This document shows, in pieces, positions 1 through 12,100 of a DNA stretch of 64,000 nt (positions are counted from its first letter, which is position 1; each line of letters starts with the position of its first letter). The notes below the pieces were generated by a model. That model had not been told where the DNA came from. It made no database searches and saw nothing but the letters and a program-made list of their open reading frames with translations. The position numbers and the translations under genes were made by a program. Origin of the DNA: Ashinkailepas kermadecensis. Lineage: Eukaryota; Arthropoda; Thecostraca; Neolepadidae. The stretch covers positions 372,001 to 436,000 of the forward strand of contig JAOTOM010005141.1 of assembly GCA_034440615.1 (NCBI GenBank), in the 5' to 3' direction.

Positions 1-909
1 CGTGCCACCAGCCGGACAGACGGAACGGAAAAGGAGCGGCTCCATCAGGTGGGAAAACGCCTCAGAAAACCACACCACGTCCCAACTGACAGGTGATGCT
101 GGAGTGGGATGAGTAGGCGGTGGTTTGTCCTTCCAAGAACGGCCGATATTTGCAGGTTCCTGCAGCGAATCTCACAGTCTTCTGATACAAGGCCACGGGT
201 GTCAGCAGTTATGCATCGCGAGCAAACCTCATCGAGGACTTTGCGGTTCGTTGTGGATTAACGATGACTACCGTGGACAAGTTTCACGTAATTAGTTTTG
301 GGTTGCGAAAAAACGGCAATAATACTTTGTAGACAAAACTGAAATATTTTGTATCAAGGGCCAAGTCCGGAACGCACATGAAACCATACGTTGGATTTTC
401 CCATGCAAAGTTTTTCAACCGACTCGCGTCATGGATACTAAGGCGAGGGCTTGCGATACTGAAATGATCCCATTTTTAACGAAAATATGAAGCTTGGAAG
501 GGTAGGTAATCTATTATAGTGGTAATACAACGACTAACATTTGTGTTACATATCAAGCGCAATGAAGTGCGCACATACAGCAATACCCTGTACTATGTTT
601 ATGGGTAAAATGAGCAAATAATGGAAAAGACAATGACATAAATTATGTGTGGCTTAGCTGAACAAACACCATGGCTTCAGCCTCAGCAAAACAGAAACTG
701 TTTATGCCTAGTTCCATAATTGGCATTCCATAGTGGTTTAAACTGCAAGCTGCATCCCAGTGTAAGTACTTGACAAATGATCAATGAATAGCATGCCAAT
801 TTAATTTTAAGTAGTGAATATTGCACATTTCACATCACATGATTGGCAAAATATATGGGCAAATACATAGAGACAATGCACATGTGAATGCAGATGTGCA
901 TTGCGATAG
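1..909. other. AT-rich stretch without recognisable gene
   Basis: Both strands were read; no ORF with family-like sequence, no tandem array and no RNA gene recognised. It is distinctly more AT-rich than the rest of the window. Confidence 0.5.
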
Positions 910-1141
910 TTTGGCATATGTCATAGTATACCTTTAAACAGTATTGTGATGGAACAAAGTGGGTAAGATGCATGCTGCAATTACTGCAATATATTGATGA
1001 TGTCCATGGAGCTATTGCAAAAAGGGACTGTTATCAAATGACAAATTGCAGGGATGATTTGGCTAAGGATTTTAGACAATGTACACATGTTTTCAAATTG
1101 ATCTTTACATGGAATGCCAGGCATTTTGTGGAATTGTGGAA
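910..1141 (+). repeat. Diverged duplication, copy 1
   Basis: Aligns with 1331-1562. Shared landmarks are an AAAGTGGGTAAGATGC-like segment, a GATG..CATGGAG segment, TATCAAATG, and TTTACATGGAATGCCAGGCA near the right end. Copies differ by substitutions and indels. It looks like an old segmental duplication or two copies of an unknown dispersed repeat. Confidence 0.6.
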
Positions 1142-1219
1142 TAGCTTCCTTGCAGGGAGATATACATCGTGCATGTGTAGAAGTTCATGCAATCAATTAT
1201 CAATAGGTGTAGGCAGACA

Positions 1220-1247
1220 TGATCAGCTACCTGCAGGTAGCTGATCA
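1220..1247. repeat. 28-bp perfect palindrome
   Basis: Each half is TGATCAGCTACCTG, followed directly by its reverse complement. There is no spacer. It contains PstI-type CTGCAG at the centre. Confidence 0.9.
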
Positions 1248-1263
1248 ATAATAATAATAATAA
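1246..1263. repeat. AAT microsatellite
   Basis: Six tandem AAT units directly beside the palindrome. Confidence 0.8.
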
Positions 1264-1330
1264 TGCACGGCTGACATGATCAATAATATGTAGGTGCGTG
1301 TAAAGCAACATAATCAGTGATCAGCAGGTG

Positions 1331-1562
1331 TAGGCCAATGTCATCCAACGTGTTCAAGCAGCATTCCGATGATGCAAAGTGAGTAAGATGCCCTCTGCAA
1401 CTGCTGCCATATTTTGTGACGTTGATGGAGATAATGCGAAAAGGGATGACTATCAAATGGAAAATTGAAGTGATTCATTATCTATAACTGTTATGGATTT
1501 TAGATGGAGGAGGATTGTTGGCTTAATTTTTACATGGAATGCCAGGCATATCGTGGAATTTC
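1331..1562 (+). repeat. Diverged duplication, copy 2
   Basis: Direct-orientation partner of 910-1141, ending with the same TACATGGAATGCCAGGCA run. The two copies flank a 28-bp palindrome and an AAT microsatellite. Confidence 0.6.
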
Positions 1563-2769
1563 ACTGAGCTTGAGAAAAGCATTACAAGTATACTACTGCT
1601 GGGATTTCAGCAGTTTTTTTTCTTCAAAATGCAGTGGCAGTCTGGCATTATTATCCTTTAAGGTATACACGAGACAAATTTTGCATACATTTTACCTGCA
1701 TGATTCAAAGTGGTTAGGTTTGGCTGTCAGGCTTGGTTAGGTTTTGTACCTTGAAAATTGTGTGTTATGATTTTTGCGATTTTTTCTTAACGAAGGTTAG
1801 GACATGCTACATTTGGTTTGGTTTTTCGAGTATTTTTTTAGAGCAAAAATTGCTTGAATTGTGTGAACTTTTTATTATTTTTTTTCAAAGGGAGATTAGG
1901 TTACGTTAGGTTAGGCTATGCTATACTTTTCTCTTGCATTATTTTTCTGCTATATTGCCAATCTCCAAGCCCATTTGTGATGTTATTTTGCCAGCAAACT
2001 GAAAAGTATGCATTTGCAGAGAAAACGAGTGGCCACATCGTGTTGACCACATTCATGAGCATTGCGCTAGAAAAAGAAATTCAAAGAATTCCAAAATTAC
2101 CTTAAAGCACAACTTTGCCAAATATCTTGCCGTCTTCAGCATGCTGCAGTCAGCTAGAAAATGTCAATTATCTTCACTTAATGCTACTATGAAAGGGTTG
2201 TGGACATCCATGTTTCCAACATGATGGATAGGGATTTTTAAAAGTTACAGTTCCCACCTTTGTAAAAAAATATACTTCTATTTTTTGGGACTTTTCACAA
2301 AAATGGAAGATCACACAAATTTCACCGTCTTCAAGCTAAACCTTGATGTGAGAAACCTCAATGTTTGCACATCTGAGGAAAGTACTCTGGGTCCAGCCTC
2401 CGCCGTCATCCTTAGGCGTGCCCACGCCTATCAAAATACTCATACCCCCGTCTACCAATGGTACATATACATAGAAGCAAGCGGGGCCACTGGCAGAGAT
2501 CAGCGGACTGTCTCAGCGTGCAGAATCGCTCGACTACGTCCTCAACTTGTCGGCCGTCGGGAGGCCGATGAACATTGCTTCTTTCTGGCTTACTTACAGT
2601 TGCATTTGTATACCTGGGCACAAACAAGAATAATAGCTCAGTTTTCTATGATCCATTTGCCTCTGACGATCGGATGTGATTGAAGTTAAAACTGTCGCGA
2701 TTATTACGAACTGCCCGCGTCCCAAATGGAAGATATAATGGGCGGCAGTCGAGCATCGCTGAACTCTAC

Positions 2770-2787
2770 ATATGTGACGTCACATAT
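2770..2787. promoter_or_regulatory. 18-bp palindrome with CRE core
   Basis: ATATGTGACGTCACATAT, perfectly self-complementary. TGACGTCA is the known CREB/ATF binding octamer; any function here is inferred. Confidence 0.35.
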
Positions 2788-3093
2788 ATTTTGACCAATC
2801 ACAAAGCGAGGCATTCTGAGGCGCTTCTTTGAATTATTTAAGTAACTTAGGGATTACAAAAAAGGAATGCCACCGTCGTCTTTAAAATCAAAAATCACTA
2901 GTGAAACTTGAAAAAAAATACGGTCTGTCCCGACAGGAAACTTGTCCATTATGCACGCTTTTGATTTTAGGAACCAGGGCGACATTCGTGATAAAGAATA
3001 TACTATTGCAATTTCAGTGTCACACGGCATCAACGACCCCAGCTCAACAACTAACTCAATCGAAATGATCAAAAGACTGAACTTTAGAGCCAT

Positions 3094-3099
3094 TTTATT
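3094..3099 (-). promoter_or_regulatory. Possible polyadenylation signal (AATAAA) for the PDZRN-like gene
   Basis: AATAAA on the minus strand, about 2.2 kb past the stop codon, and the nearest one I found. It would imply a 3' UTR crossing the palindrome cluster at 3.6-4.7 kb. A single hexamer is weak evidence. Confidence 0.2.
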
Positions 3100-3594
3100 A
3101 TTGACCCAACATCAACTTTCATTGCACAAGAGGACTTCAGAATACAAAACGATCACAGAAATAAGAGTACACTGGACTGCACATAAAACACCATAACTTG
3201 ACCCATCCAGTGCAAACCGAACGTTTATCGCATCAACCAAAAGACAAAATAGTTACTGGTCTTTGAAACATCGATAAGGTAACACCCGTGAAAGCTGTAA
3301 TACAAGCGTTCCATGTAGTAATTTTACAGCACAGGGAGCGTTTGGCATCCATGCGAACCTATGTAGTCCCAGTCGAACGTAAAAGCACATTCTAGCCTGC
3401 TGCAGCATGCTGCACATGTCTGTAGTTGTGCTGGTGGTCGGCCGCCGGAATGCAACCATCAGATAGCCAGTTTCTGTGCACGATTTAGTACATTTATCCA
3501 TCGAACAGTCTGAGTTTCTGCCAATAATGGAGCAGACGCACGCCCAGGATCACTTCGGCCGTTCACTAGTGCTAGATCGCATACATGTACATCG

Positions 3595-3895
3595 CCGGTG
3601 ACGTCACGTGACAATAGACGAATCCCCTCACGTGTCAACAGGCCACGTGACACAGTAGCCACGTGACGACAGATACCGCGCTGCGCCAGTCACGTGCAGA
3701 AGGTAACATGCTCCGCTAGTCATGTGACTACTGATGCCGCTCTCCGCCGCTCTCCGCTAGTCACGTGACTACAGATGCCGTTCTCCGCTAGTCAAGTGAT
3801 ACCAGATGCTGCGCTCCGTTAGTCACGTGACTACAGTTGCCGTTCTCCGCTAGTCATGTAACTACCGATGCCGTCCACCGTTGATCACATGACGC
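3595..3895. repeat. Degenerate array of CACGTG/CATGTG palindromes
   Basis: About ten units of roughly 28-35 bp built on GCTAGTCACGTGACTAC and followed by AGATGCCG. The core GTCACGTGAC is self-complementary and contains the E-box CACGTG. Outer units are diverged (CATGTG, CACATG). It lies 3' of the PDZRN-like stop codon. Confidence 0.75.
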
Positions 3896-3915
3896 GGAGA
3901 TGCCGACCACAGTCC

Positions 3916-4040
3916 CCAGACAGACAGACAGACAGACATAGCTGCTCCACGCGCCAACACCGTGGTCGGGGCGCGGCCGAGCCAGACAGCAGCAGTAGCA
4001 GCAGCGGCAACAGCAGCAGTAGCAGCAACAGCAGTGGCAG
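3916..4040. repeat. CAGA and AGC microsatellites
   Basis: A CAGACAGA run at about 3916-3938 and an imperfect AGC run at about 3988-4036, in CpG-rich sequence. Confidence 0.7.
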
Positions 4041-4206
4041 GGCGGCCGCGTGGACGTCAGTCCTGCCGTCACCGCCGCCGACGGCGGCCGACCCTCGCCA
4101 ACATGACTAGCCGACCGCCGCCGCCGCACCGCCAGGGTCGCAGCCGCTTCCGGTCGGCGGCCGCAGCCGCTTCCGGCCTGCACTCGGCGGCCGCCCGGAC
4201 GGTCCG

Positions 4207-4230
4207 TGACGTCACGGGTCCGTGACGTCA
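4207..4230. promoter_or_regulatory. Two TGACGTCA octamers 16 bp apart
   Basis: TGACGTCA at 4207-4214 and 4223-4230, within a 16-bp direct repeat GGGTCCGTGACGTCAC. The region is CpG-rich. Known as CREB/ATF sites; activity not shown. Confidence 0.35.
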
Positions 4231-4235
4231 CTGGG

Positions 4236-5333
4236 CGGCAGTGACGCGGCCGCAGCCGGGGTGTCAGCTGGTGTAGGCTGGCATCGACACCGGCATGGCG
4301 TGGGACGCCAGCACCACAGGTCTGGTGTACACCGGGTCTATGTCAGGTCTGGTGTTGGCTGCATCGAACCTCGCGTGGGATGCTGACACCAACACTCAGT
4401 GTGCAGGACGACACACCACCTCGTGGCGTAGACAGCGACGTGTCGCCGACACTGACGCGGCACCGACACTGACGTGTGACGTCACACTGATAGCAGCTGG
4501 TGGCTGCGCACCGGCAGACATCTGATGCCGGGCGCGTGCGTCCTCCATACCGGCCGTGTGCGGCCAGTCGCCAACGCTGGCTCGAGCCGGACAGTGGCGA
4601 CTGCAGACGGGTAGATTCACATTCAGTCGGCCGTCCGCCGACAATGCGAGGCACATGCCTGCAAAGAGGACGGCGTGCTGCACGTTGAACCATTGTCAAT
4701 GCCTGGTAGTGAATACGTCCTTAATTAGCTGCATGATTCACGGCGAAGGAACGTGACGTAGGGGGGGGGGGGGGCAGGGAATCACCTTCACTTTCCATAA
4801 TCTGCACCATTAGCACCATGGAGCCAAATCGCGCTGGTCCCTCCGCTTTTCACCAACGCCCCTGTGCATGACTACAAAGACATGCTACACTGATAAGGTA
4901 CGGGAAAGCCTAACCAACGACATCACCACGCCTACACGATCTGAGGAACAATGTTTGGAGCGTAGTCCAGCATCCTGAACACAGTTATCTGGCAATCGGC
5001 GTTCAGTGATCTTTGTTTCGCGACAATGCTGCATTTTTCAATCGTCGTTTGGCTCCCCCTGTTGACACTCGTGGAAGTTATCGATTCACACCGGAATCTG
5101 CGGTTTGAATCCAGCCAGGCTCAGCAGAAGTTCGGACCGCATGTTGGCGCTGCTGTAGCGAAATCCACCGGTCCCGCACCTGCCTCACAACCGATGCAGT
5201 TCCCCTGTACTTGCCGGCCCCAATCTCCTTCATCCAACACGGGAGCTGGCAGCAAACGTCAGCCCAACAGATGCTCACCTCGGCGTGCTTGCGGCAAGCA
5301 GCGACGGCAAGTGACAATGGCGGGGCGATGACG
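4236..5333. other. 3' flank or 3' UTR of the PDZRN-like gene
   Basis: No independent gene recognised. It starts CpG-rich (4236-4690), has a poly-G run at 4760-4774, and becomes mixed in composition toward the stop codon at 5334. Confidence 0.5.
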
Positions 5334-5474
5334 TCACACAGTGGTGACGGCCAGCACGACGTCGCCAGTTTTCGGTGGCTTCGAGTGCTTGGGAACCTCC
5401 TCGTTGTGAGGTCTCCTTCTGGACGACGCGTAGGTGCGCTTCTGGAAGCCGGAGTCGGCACTGGTATGGACAAC
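5334..5474 (-). CDS. PDZRN-like terminal exon with C-terminal PDZ-binding motif
   Basis: 46 codons plus TGA, phase 0 at its 5' edge. It starts [20 protein letters not shown] and ends VLAVTTV. PDZRN3/4 proteins are known to end in a closely similar SVTTV, a class I PDZ ligand, and this end fixes the reading frame. The acceptor is ttttctcatattccag. The preceding family block usually found before the tail (an IFDNW..IQELL-like stretch) is not seen here or in the intron; either it is lost or an extra exon was missed. A TGACGTCA octamer overlaps the stop codon. Confidence 0.85.
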   Translation of the reverse strand, partial: VVHTSADSGFQKRTYASSRRRPHNEEVPKHSKPPKTGDVVLAVTTV

Positions 5475-6344
5475 CTGGAATATGAGAAAATGTGAAGCTA
5501 AAGCACACCGACAGAGCAACCTGATTGATCTACCGGATCTCATAACTATATTTACACACAGGGGCGCAGCCAGGAACTTCTTAAAAGGGCGACGAAATAC
5601 AAATGTCATGGAACAGAGACCGCTTTCGCGCGGAAAGCGCGCTAAAATGTTTGGTTGTGAGTTACGAAAATGTCAAAATTTCATATTTTATCTAGTGTAT
5701 GTTTCGTTGCTAAGGGCCGGGGAGGTGGCCGTGCTACCTTAGCGGCGCCTCTGGATATACGGTTTACACCGAACCCAATGAATACGCGATTCTCATTTAA
5801 CGTAGCTACGCCTTGCGTTCACCACGTGCCCATGACATTATTTCACCCTTGGTAAAATACCTAGGCGTGAAGTGAGTGGAAATATTTACATATGAGTATC
5901 GACAGTCCACAGATACCAGGCAATCAACACAAAATGTTAGTGATAGAGTAAAGTGTGCTTGAATGGAGAGCGATGGATTTATCTGATCCGTGAAACAAAC
6001 AAATGAATCAATAAATATGAAAACGGAAAAAGCGGGACGACATTTCACAGCTTCAGCACGATTCATAATTCACATAGCTACCGACCTCGCGTTTCTTCAG
6101 GCTGAGCTCGTCTTGTGTACTCTCCTCTGGCAAAGAGGCCATTCTGATCTTTTGTTGCAATCTCATCTTCTTCTCTCTGGCGTGCTCCAGCTGACGTTTC
6201 TTCTCCTCCCTCGGCCAATACCGACCAAGCTGGCGAAAACAGTCATGCTGATAGCAGCTCACCGACAGGTTAATCTCTCATGGTTGTTACCGATGACATG
6301 TAGGATTGTATGCCACATATAGTGACCGATTATACATATAATTA

Positions 6345-6412
<68 letters not shown>

Positions 6413-8897
6413 AGTGTGTATGTGTGTATATGTATACATTCAGTTAAAGAAGAACCGAGAGAATGCAGTCGAGTCAAAGATATAGCACAAGCAATGTTCC
6501 CACGTTGAGCCTCGATTGGAACGACATAATAACTCGAACTCCAAGCCAGTCGCTTAATATTATTCTGGACATGGCTTGCTATAAAGTCTCAGTGAACACC
6601 AATTGCATTCTCTATTCTCTGCCACCTCAATTTACCTTGAGCTCTGACATGGCGTCATCATCTGTAGTGACGCCGGTTCTCTCCTCGGCGATCCTGGCCG
6701 CCCTCTCCTTCAGCATCCTCTTCCGCAGCGGCCGTCGCGCGATGTAGCGCGATCCGTCCGAGCGTACCTTCACCTTGTATTGGAACTGAGGCGCCTCCTC
6801 AGCGTCGCCGGCCGTCGGCAGCCGGAGGCCGTGGTTCCGCGCCGCGCCGCCAGGGGAGCTGACGTAGCGGTACTGCTGCGGCGGGCCGGCGAAAGGTGGC
6901 GCCTGCCGAGGCGGCGACGGCGGCAGACCGCACGGCGTGACACGGCTGTGGCCGCGGCGCAGCAGCTGCTGGTACAGCTGCCGCTGTTGCCGCTGCATCG
7001 TCTCCTCCAGGTTGGCGGCGTTGGTGTAGTGTGTGCCCTGCGGCAGGAAGGTGACGTAGTTGCGATTCTTCTCGACGGCGTTGGCGCTGTTGATGACGTT
7101 CTTGTTCTTGGCGAGCGTGGCCGGCCGCAGCGGCGGCAGCCGCATGCACTTGCGGCAGTGTTTGCACGAGACCTCGCTGTACTCGTCCGACTCGAGGCAC
7201 GCCTGCAGCGAGGTGTCGCGTGTCGGCGTCGGCGCCGGCAGGGTGAGCGTCGTCTCGCGCCTCGCCTCGCCTGCCACCACGGTCAGCTCGAGCGCTAGCG
7301 GCGCGCCGGCCGCCGAGCCAGCGCCGCCGCCGGCCGGCGGCGGCGCTGGCTTCGAGTCGCCGCTGCTGCGGCTGTCGCTGGTCGAGCTGGCCCTGTGCCA
7401 CACCGCCTGGCCGTCGCCCGACTCGACGGCGCTGCGCAGCCAGCTGGCGATGGCGTCGCAGCGCGTCGGCGGCGGCGCCGCGCGCCGCGACTCGTACGGC
7501 CGGCAGTAGAGCGGCTCGTCCGACTCGCTGCACTCGGGGATCGTCTCGTAGATGTGGTCCTCGACGGGGCGCCGGCGTGCGGCGTGCTGCCGCCGTGCCA
7601 GCGACTCGCACTCCCGCTGGATGGTGGCCATCTGCTGGTACACCAGCTGCATCTCGCGGTCCATCGTCAGACCGCCGCGCTCGCGCTCGTCGCCCTGGCG
7701 GCGGTCGGCCGTACTGCTGGTTGCGCTGCTTCCGCCGGTGGCGCTACTGCTGCTGCTGCTGCTGCCGCTCTTCATCGTGTCGCGCTTCTCCTGTGACGTC
7801 TGCTCTCCAGCGTTGTTCAGCGACAGGCGCTCCGAAACTCTGCGGAAGAGAGAGATGGGGAGGCTGATTTCTCACCAATCTATTCCGGGAGGTTCTTGGG
7901 AAACCCGCCCCTACGGAATATTAAATCAAGCATAAACGGCAGGCCTACTTCAAGTGACGACAGGGACGGCCTTCCGTATTCTTATATCGAGTGATGCATA
8001 TTCCACTTCCCATGCCGAAATTTAAGTATCAAGTCAAGTGACATCCCTTGTTCGCAACCCTCCAGCTGGTTGTTCCGAGGCAAAGACAGCAAATGCTACA
8101 TAGCAATGTGCATTATGAATGTTCACAAATGCAATGCGGTTCACTTCAGGTGAAGTAAGGTGCTTCACAACACTTTCAGAATCCTGACCCGACATTTCGC
8201 AGCACGTCTGCTAATGTTGCATGGTGCATGAAAAGGCCCTGGTGATATGTTTCAATGGAGTTGATACAAGTCGGTGTAAGTCAAAATTAATCTGAACCGA
8301 ATTATCTTCATTCAAGGCGAAGTGTTGATTGGTACTTGAAAAGAACAACAACTTTGCAGCATGCAAAGTCCCATATGTTCACCGACTCATTTTGGGCGAC
8401 TTCGGTTTACATTGTTCCGTCTGAATTGCACGAAAAATTATCGTAATTTCTGCTTCGGCGAGTTCTAAGAACGTGATGCCACAAACGTCATCGTCTAGAT
8501 GTTCTGCGCGCATGCAGTTTACGTTACGTATACTCCTGGACTGGCTGGAACCGATAAAACGCAATTTACAGCACTTGGATGCCACATATATCATTGCAAT
8601 TGCATTGCTTCCGGTGACTACGATAAATGTCAACACACTGGCAATATCTGTGAGGCACCATGTTTGCCTGGCTCCACTGTCTCGAGACGATGGCAGTGGA
8701 ATTCTGCAGCGGTGCCGACTGCGTACGTGTCTCACCTGTTGTCGAGCCGCTGCTGCTTAAGCTCAGGCTGAGGCGAGCTCGGCAAAGCAGGGGTCTCGGC
8801 TGGGTCAAGGCCGCACTCGTTCTCTTCCTGGAATGGGACACAGTCGTCAGCGCAGCTCGTCGCTGGCTTCACGGTACACGGTGCACGGTACACGCTT

Positions 8898-8931
<34 letters not shown>

Positions 8932-9024
8932 GCACGGTACATGGCACACGGCACACGCTTCACGGTACACGGTACACGCTTCATGGTACACGGTACACGC
9001 TTCACGGTACACGGTACACGCTTC

Positions 9025-9076
<52 letters not shown>

Positions 9077-9080
9077 CTAC

Positions 9081-9116
<36 letters not shown>

Positions 9117-12100
9117 TGGTACAAGGTACACGGTACACGAGACACGATACACGGTACACGGTATACGGTACACGGTACGCGAGACACGGTACACGAGACA
9201 CGATACACGGTACACGAGACAGCACAAGTCTCGAGAAGTCCAGAAGTCCAGAGTTACGCTCAACATCACATGACAACACAAGTCCCGATAACAGTGTCAG
9301 CTCAACATCACATGACAACACAAGTCCCGAGAAGAAGCTCAACATCACGAAACAGCAGAAATCCCGAGAACCAGACCCAACGTCACGGAACAGCAAAAGT
9401 CCCGAGAACCAGACCCAACGTCACGGAACAGCAAAAGTCCCAAGAACAAAGCTCCACATCACTAGACAGCAGAAGTCCCGAGAACAAGGCTCAACATCAC
9501 AAGACAGCAGAAAACCCGAGAACATCTTCACGCTCAACATGCGTCGTCAGGCAGGACGACGAGGGACACAGAAACATGTTCAGGCTTAATGGGACTTTGG
9601 GTGGGAACTCCGGGTAAAGGGCTTGGACTAAAGTTCCCAATTTTCAACCAAAATGTTACGTGACACGGTACGAGCACAGCAAATTCTTGCACGGCACGGC
9701 ACGGCACGGCACATGGCAAGGCAAGCTGGATGGTGGCACGCCAAAAGGCAGGGTAAAAGAAAAGGACTATTTCAAGATGGGGTTGGATTGATTGATGAGG
9801 AAAATAAGCAATATCAGAGCTGCAAAGCATGCCACACAATGACGTAATCAGCACCAGCTCTACGTTTCGGACACAGAGATGGGAGCAGACTGGCCACAGG
9901 AAGACCCGCGGTGTAGTCTAGGCCCGTGGCCTGGAAGGAAGAAAGGGAACGCCGGCAGCGTCCAATGGCCTGACGGGGCTGAGAGACACGCCCACCATTG
10001 CTGAGAGACACGCCCACCATTGCTGAAAGACACGCCCACCATTGCAGTGTCAGTGTGTCAGACGGCTGCGTCTGCGGATAGTTCAGTACGAGACACCCAA
10101 TGTCAGGCGCCGTGTCAGACTCCACAGACACCCAGTGTTTGGCGCCGTGTCAGACTCCACAGACACCAAGTGTCAGGCGCCGTGTCAGACTCCACAGACA
10201 CCCAGTGTCAGGACACCCAGTGTTTGGCGCCGTATCAGACTCCACAGACACCCAGTGTCAGGCGCCGTGTCAGACTCCACAGACACCCAGTGTCAGGAGC
10301 CGTGTCAGATTCCACAGACACCCAGTATCAGGACACCCACTGTTTGGTTGGTTATTTGGGCTTACGGGCGCATCGACTGCGTTGGTCATACAGCGCCCAT
10401 TACCCAGTGTTTGGCGCCGTGTCAGACTCCACAGGCGTACAGCACAGACCGGAGCAGGTCAACCGCCTCGGTCGCTGGCGTGTGGGCTACGACCGTTAAC
10501 AAGACAGCCGTTTATGCGTGTCGCCCGTGCACCGCAGACCACCGCGCAACGTCGCTCCACGGGCCTGAGAAATCTCGGGCGCGCCACATCTCGTTGCCGT
10601 CGCGCTTTTTCCGCCGGCGGCGGCGGGCGCCAGCGCGGTGGCAGACACCCGGCGGCCCCGCCAGTCGGCAGCCTCGCGTTCCGCCCGAACGGCGGAACCA
10701 ATCTGTTGGCGGGACACAACGCTCCGATCTGGTTACCGACGGCCCCGCCGCCACCGCAAAAACCGCTTCACGACCGACTTAGTTCATGTCGCACGGCCCT
10801 GTTTGTCGGCGGGCGGGCGGTCGGGCGGCAGCGGCGGCGAGGACGGGAGCGGGGGCGGGGGCGGGGGCGGGGGCGGTGGCGGCGGCGGCGGCGAGGACGG
10901 GAGCGGGGGCGGTGGCGGCGGTGGCGGTGGCGGTGGCGGTGGCGGTGGCCCGATACTACAACCACCTGTCGGAGGCCTTGTTTATTGATGCTGGTGCCGA
11001 GAAGCAGAGGCAGGAGCGGAGGGGAATAGAACTGTTGAGTACTCGGCACGATTAGTTTGTTTTCTCGTGACGGATGGTACAGCGCTGGCGAGGGATTCAG
11101 ATATCCAGATCCCGTCTGCTCGCCAAATCAGTTTGCGCCATATGTGACGAAGAACTGATAAAGTATCCCGGCCATAATAGCGATACTAGTTAGAGCTTTA
11201 AGTTTTCTACAGAGGTATAGAGCAAACCGAAGATTAATACAAGCATGTGCCCGGTCTTACATTCATCAGATACCTGTGCAACCACTGTAACAAAGCAAGT
11301 TCATGCTCTTTCCTGCGATTCAAATCAATTATGTTGCACTGCGCATCGGCTTTCTATGCGCCGTGCAGCAGAATTGATTTAAATCACAGAAACATGCATG
11401 CTCCTACTTTTTGCCGTGATAAGCAGATCTAAGAACCTGGCTCGTGACTGCCCTGCGAGTATGTGCTTTTTCACGTTGGTAAGAAAATATAGGTATGAGC
11501 CATGAGTTAGCGATGTTAGCATAGGAAGAGCAGTGTGCATTAGCACATATTAAACTATGAAGAACAATGATGTAATTTCTTCGTATTGGCGCATGAGGAA
11601 TGAACTGACAACAAAGCTCATCCTGATCATGATCATCCAGATCATTAATTATCTTCCATGACGATCGTTGCTTGTTTGCGGTTAGCATACCAACCGGTCC
11701 TGAAACTGCTCCCAGCCAACACCCCAATGACGGGCTCGATAATCAGTTGATGAATGATTGGTGGTGCCGGAGCATTGGTTGGTAGTGTTCCGGTGCGTAT
11801 TTACGTAAAGCGTTACCAATATTTAACTCTGCTCATCCCACTATCACCACAGGTAGCGACGTTGACAATGCACGTCGCAAGAAGCAGAACGTTCACCGGC
11901 GGCACGAAACAAGCCACTCTAAATCACTCAATTTGCATACAACTAGTGCCAGCCTGCGGCATTGCCACCCATATGCAAGTGATTTCTCCCACATGCTGGT
12001 GCATGCGACTGGCCTGGCGCCCCACCCCCGCACCGCGCAGCTTTCACCGTCGCACTTCAGAGGGTGCGATTCTCAGTTCCCGACAGCGTCGGTCAGAGGA

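Larger units (their letters stand above)
1563..3594. other. Non-coding flank without recognisable gene
   Basis: Contains T-rich tracts (1590-1900) and an 18-bp palindrome at 2770-2787 centred on TGACGTCA. ORFs here are short and show no family resemblance. Part of it could be 3' UTR if the signal at 3094 is used. Confidence 0.5.

Noticed and set aside
6780..7796. Long antisense and shifted frames opposite the large PDZRN-like exon
   Set aside because: GC-driven shadows; only the minus-strand frame with conserved family blocks and splice sites is kept.
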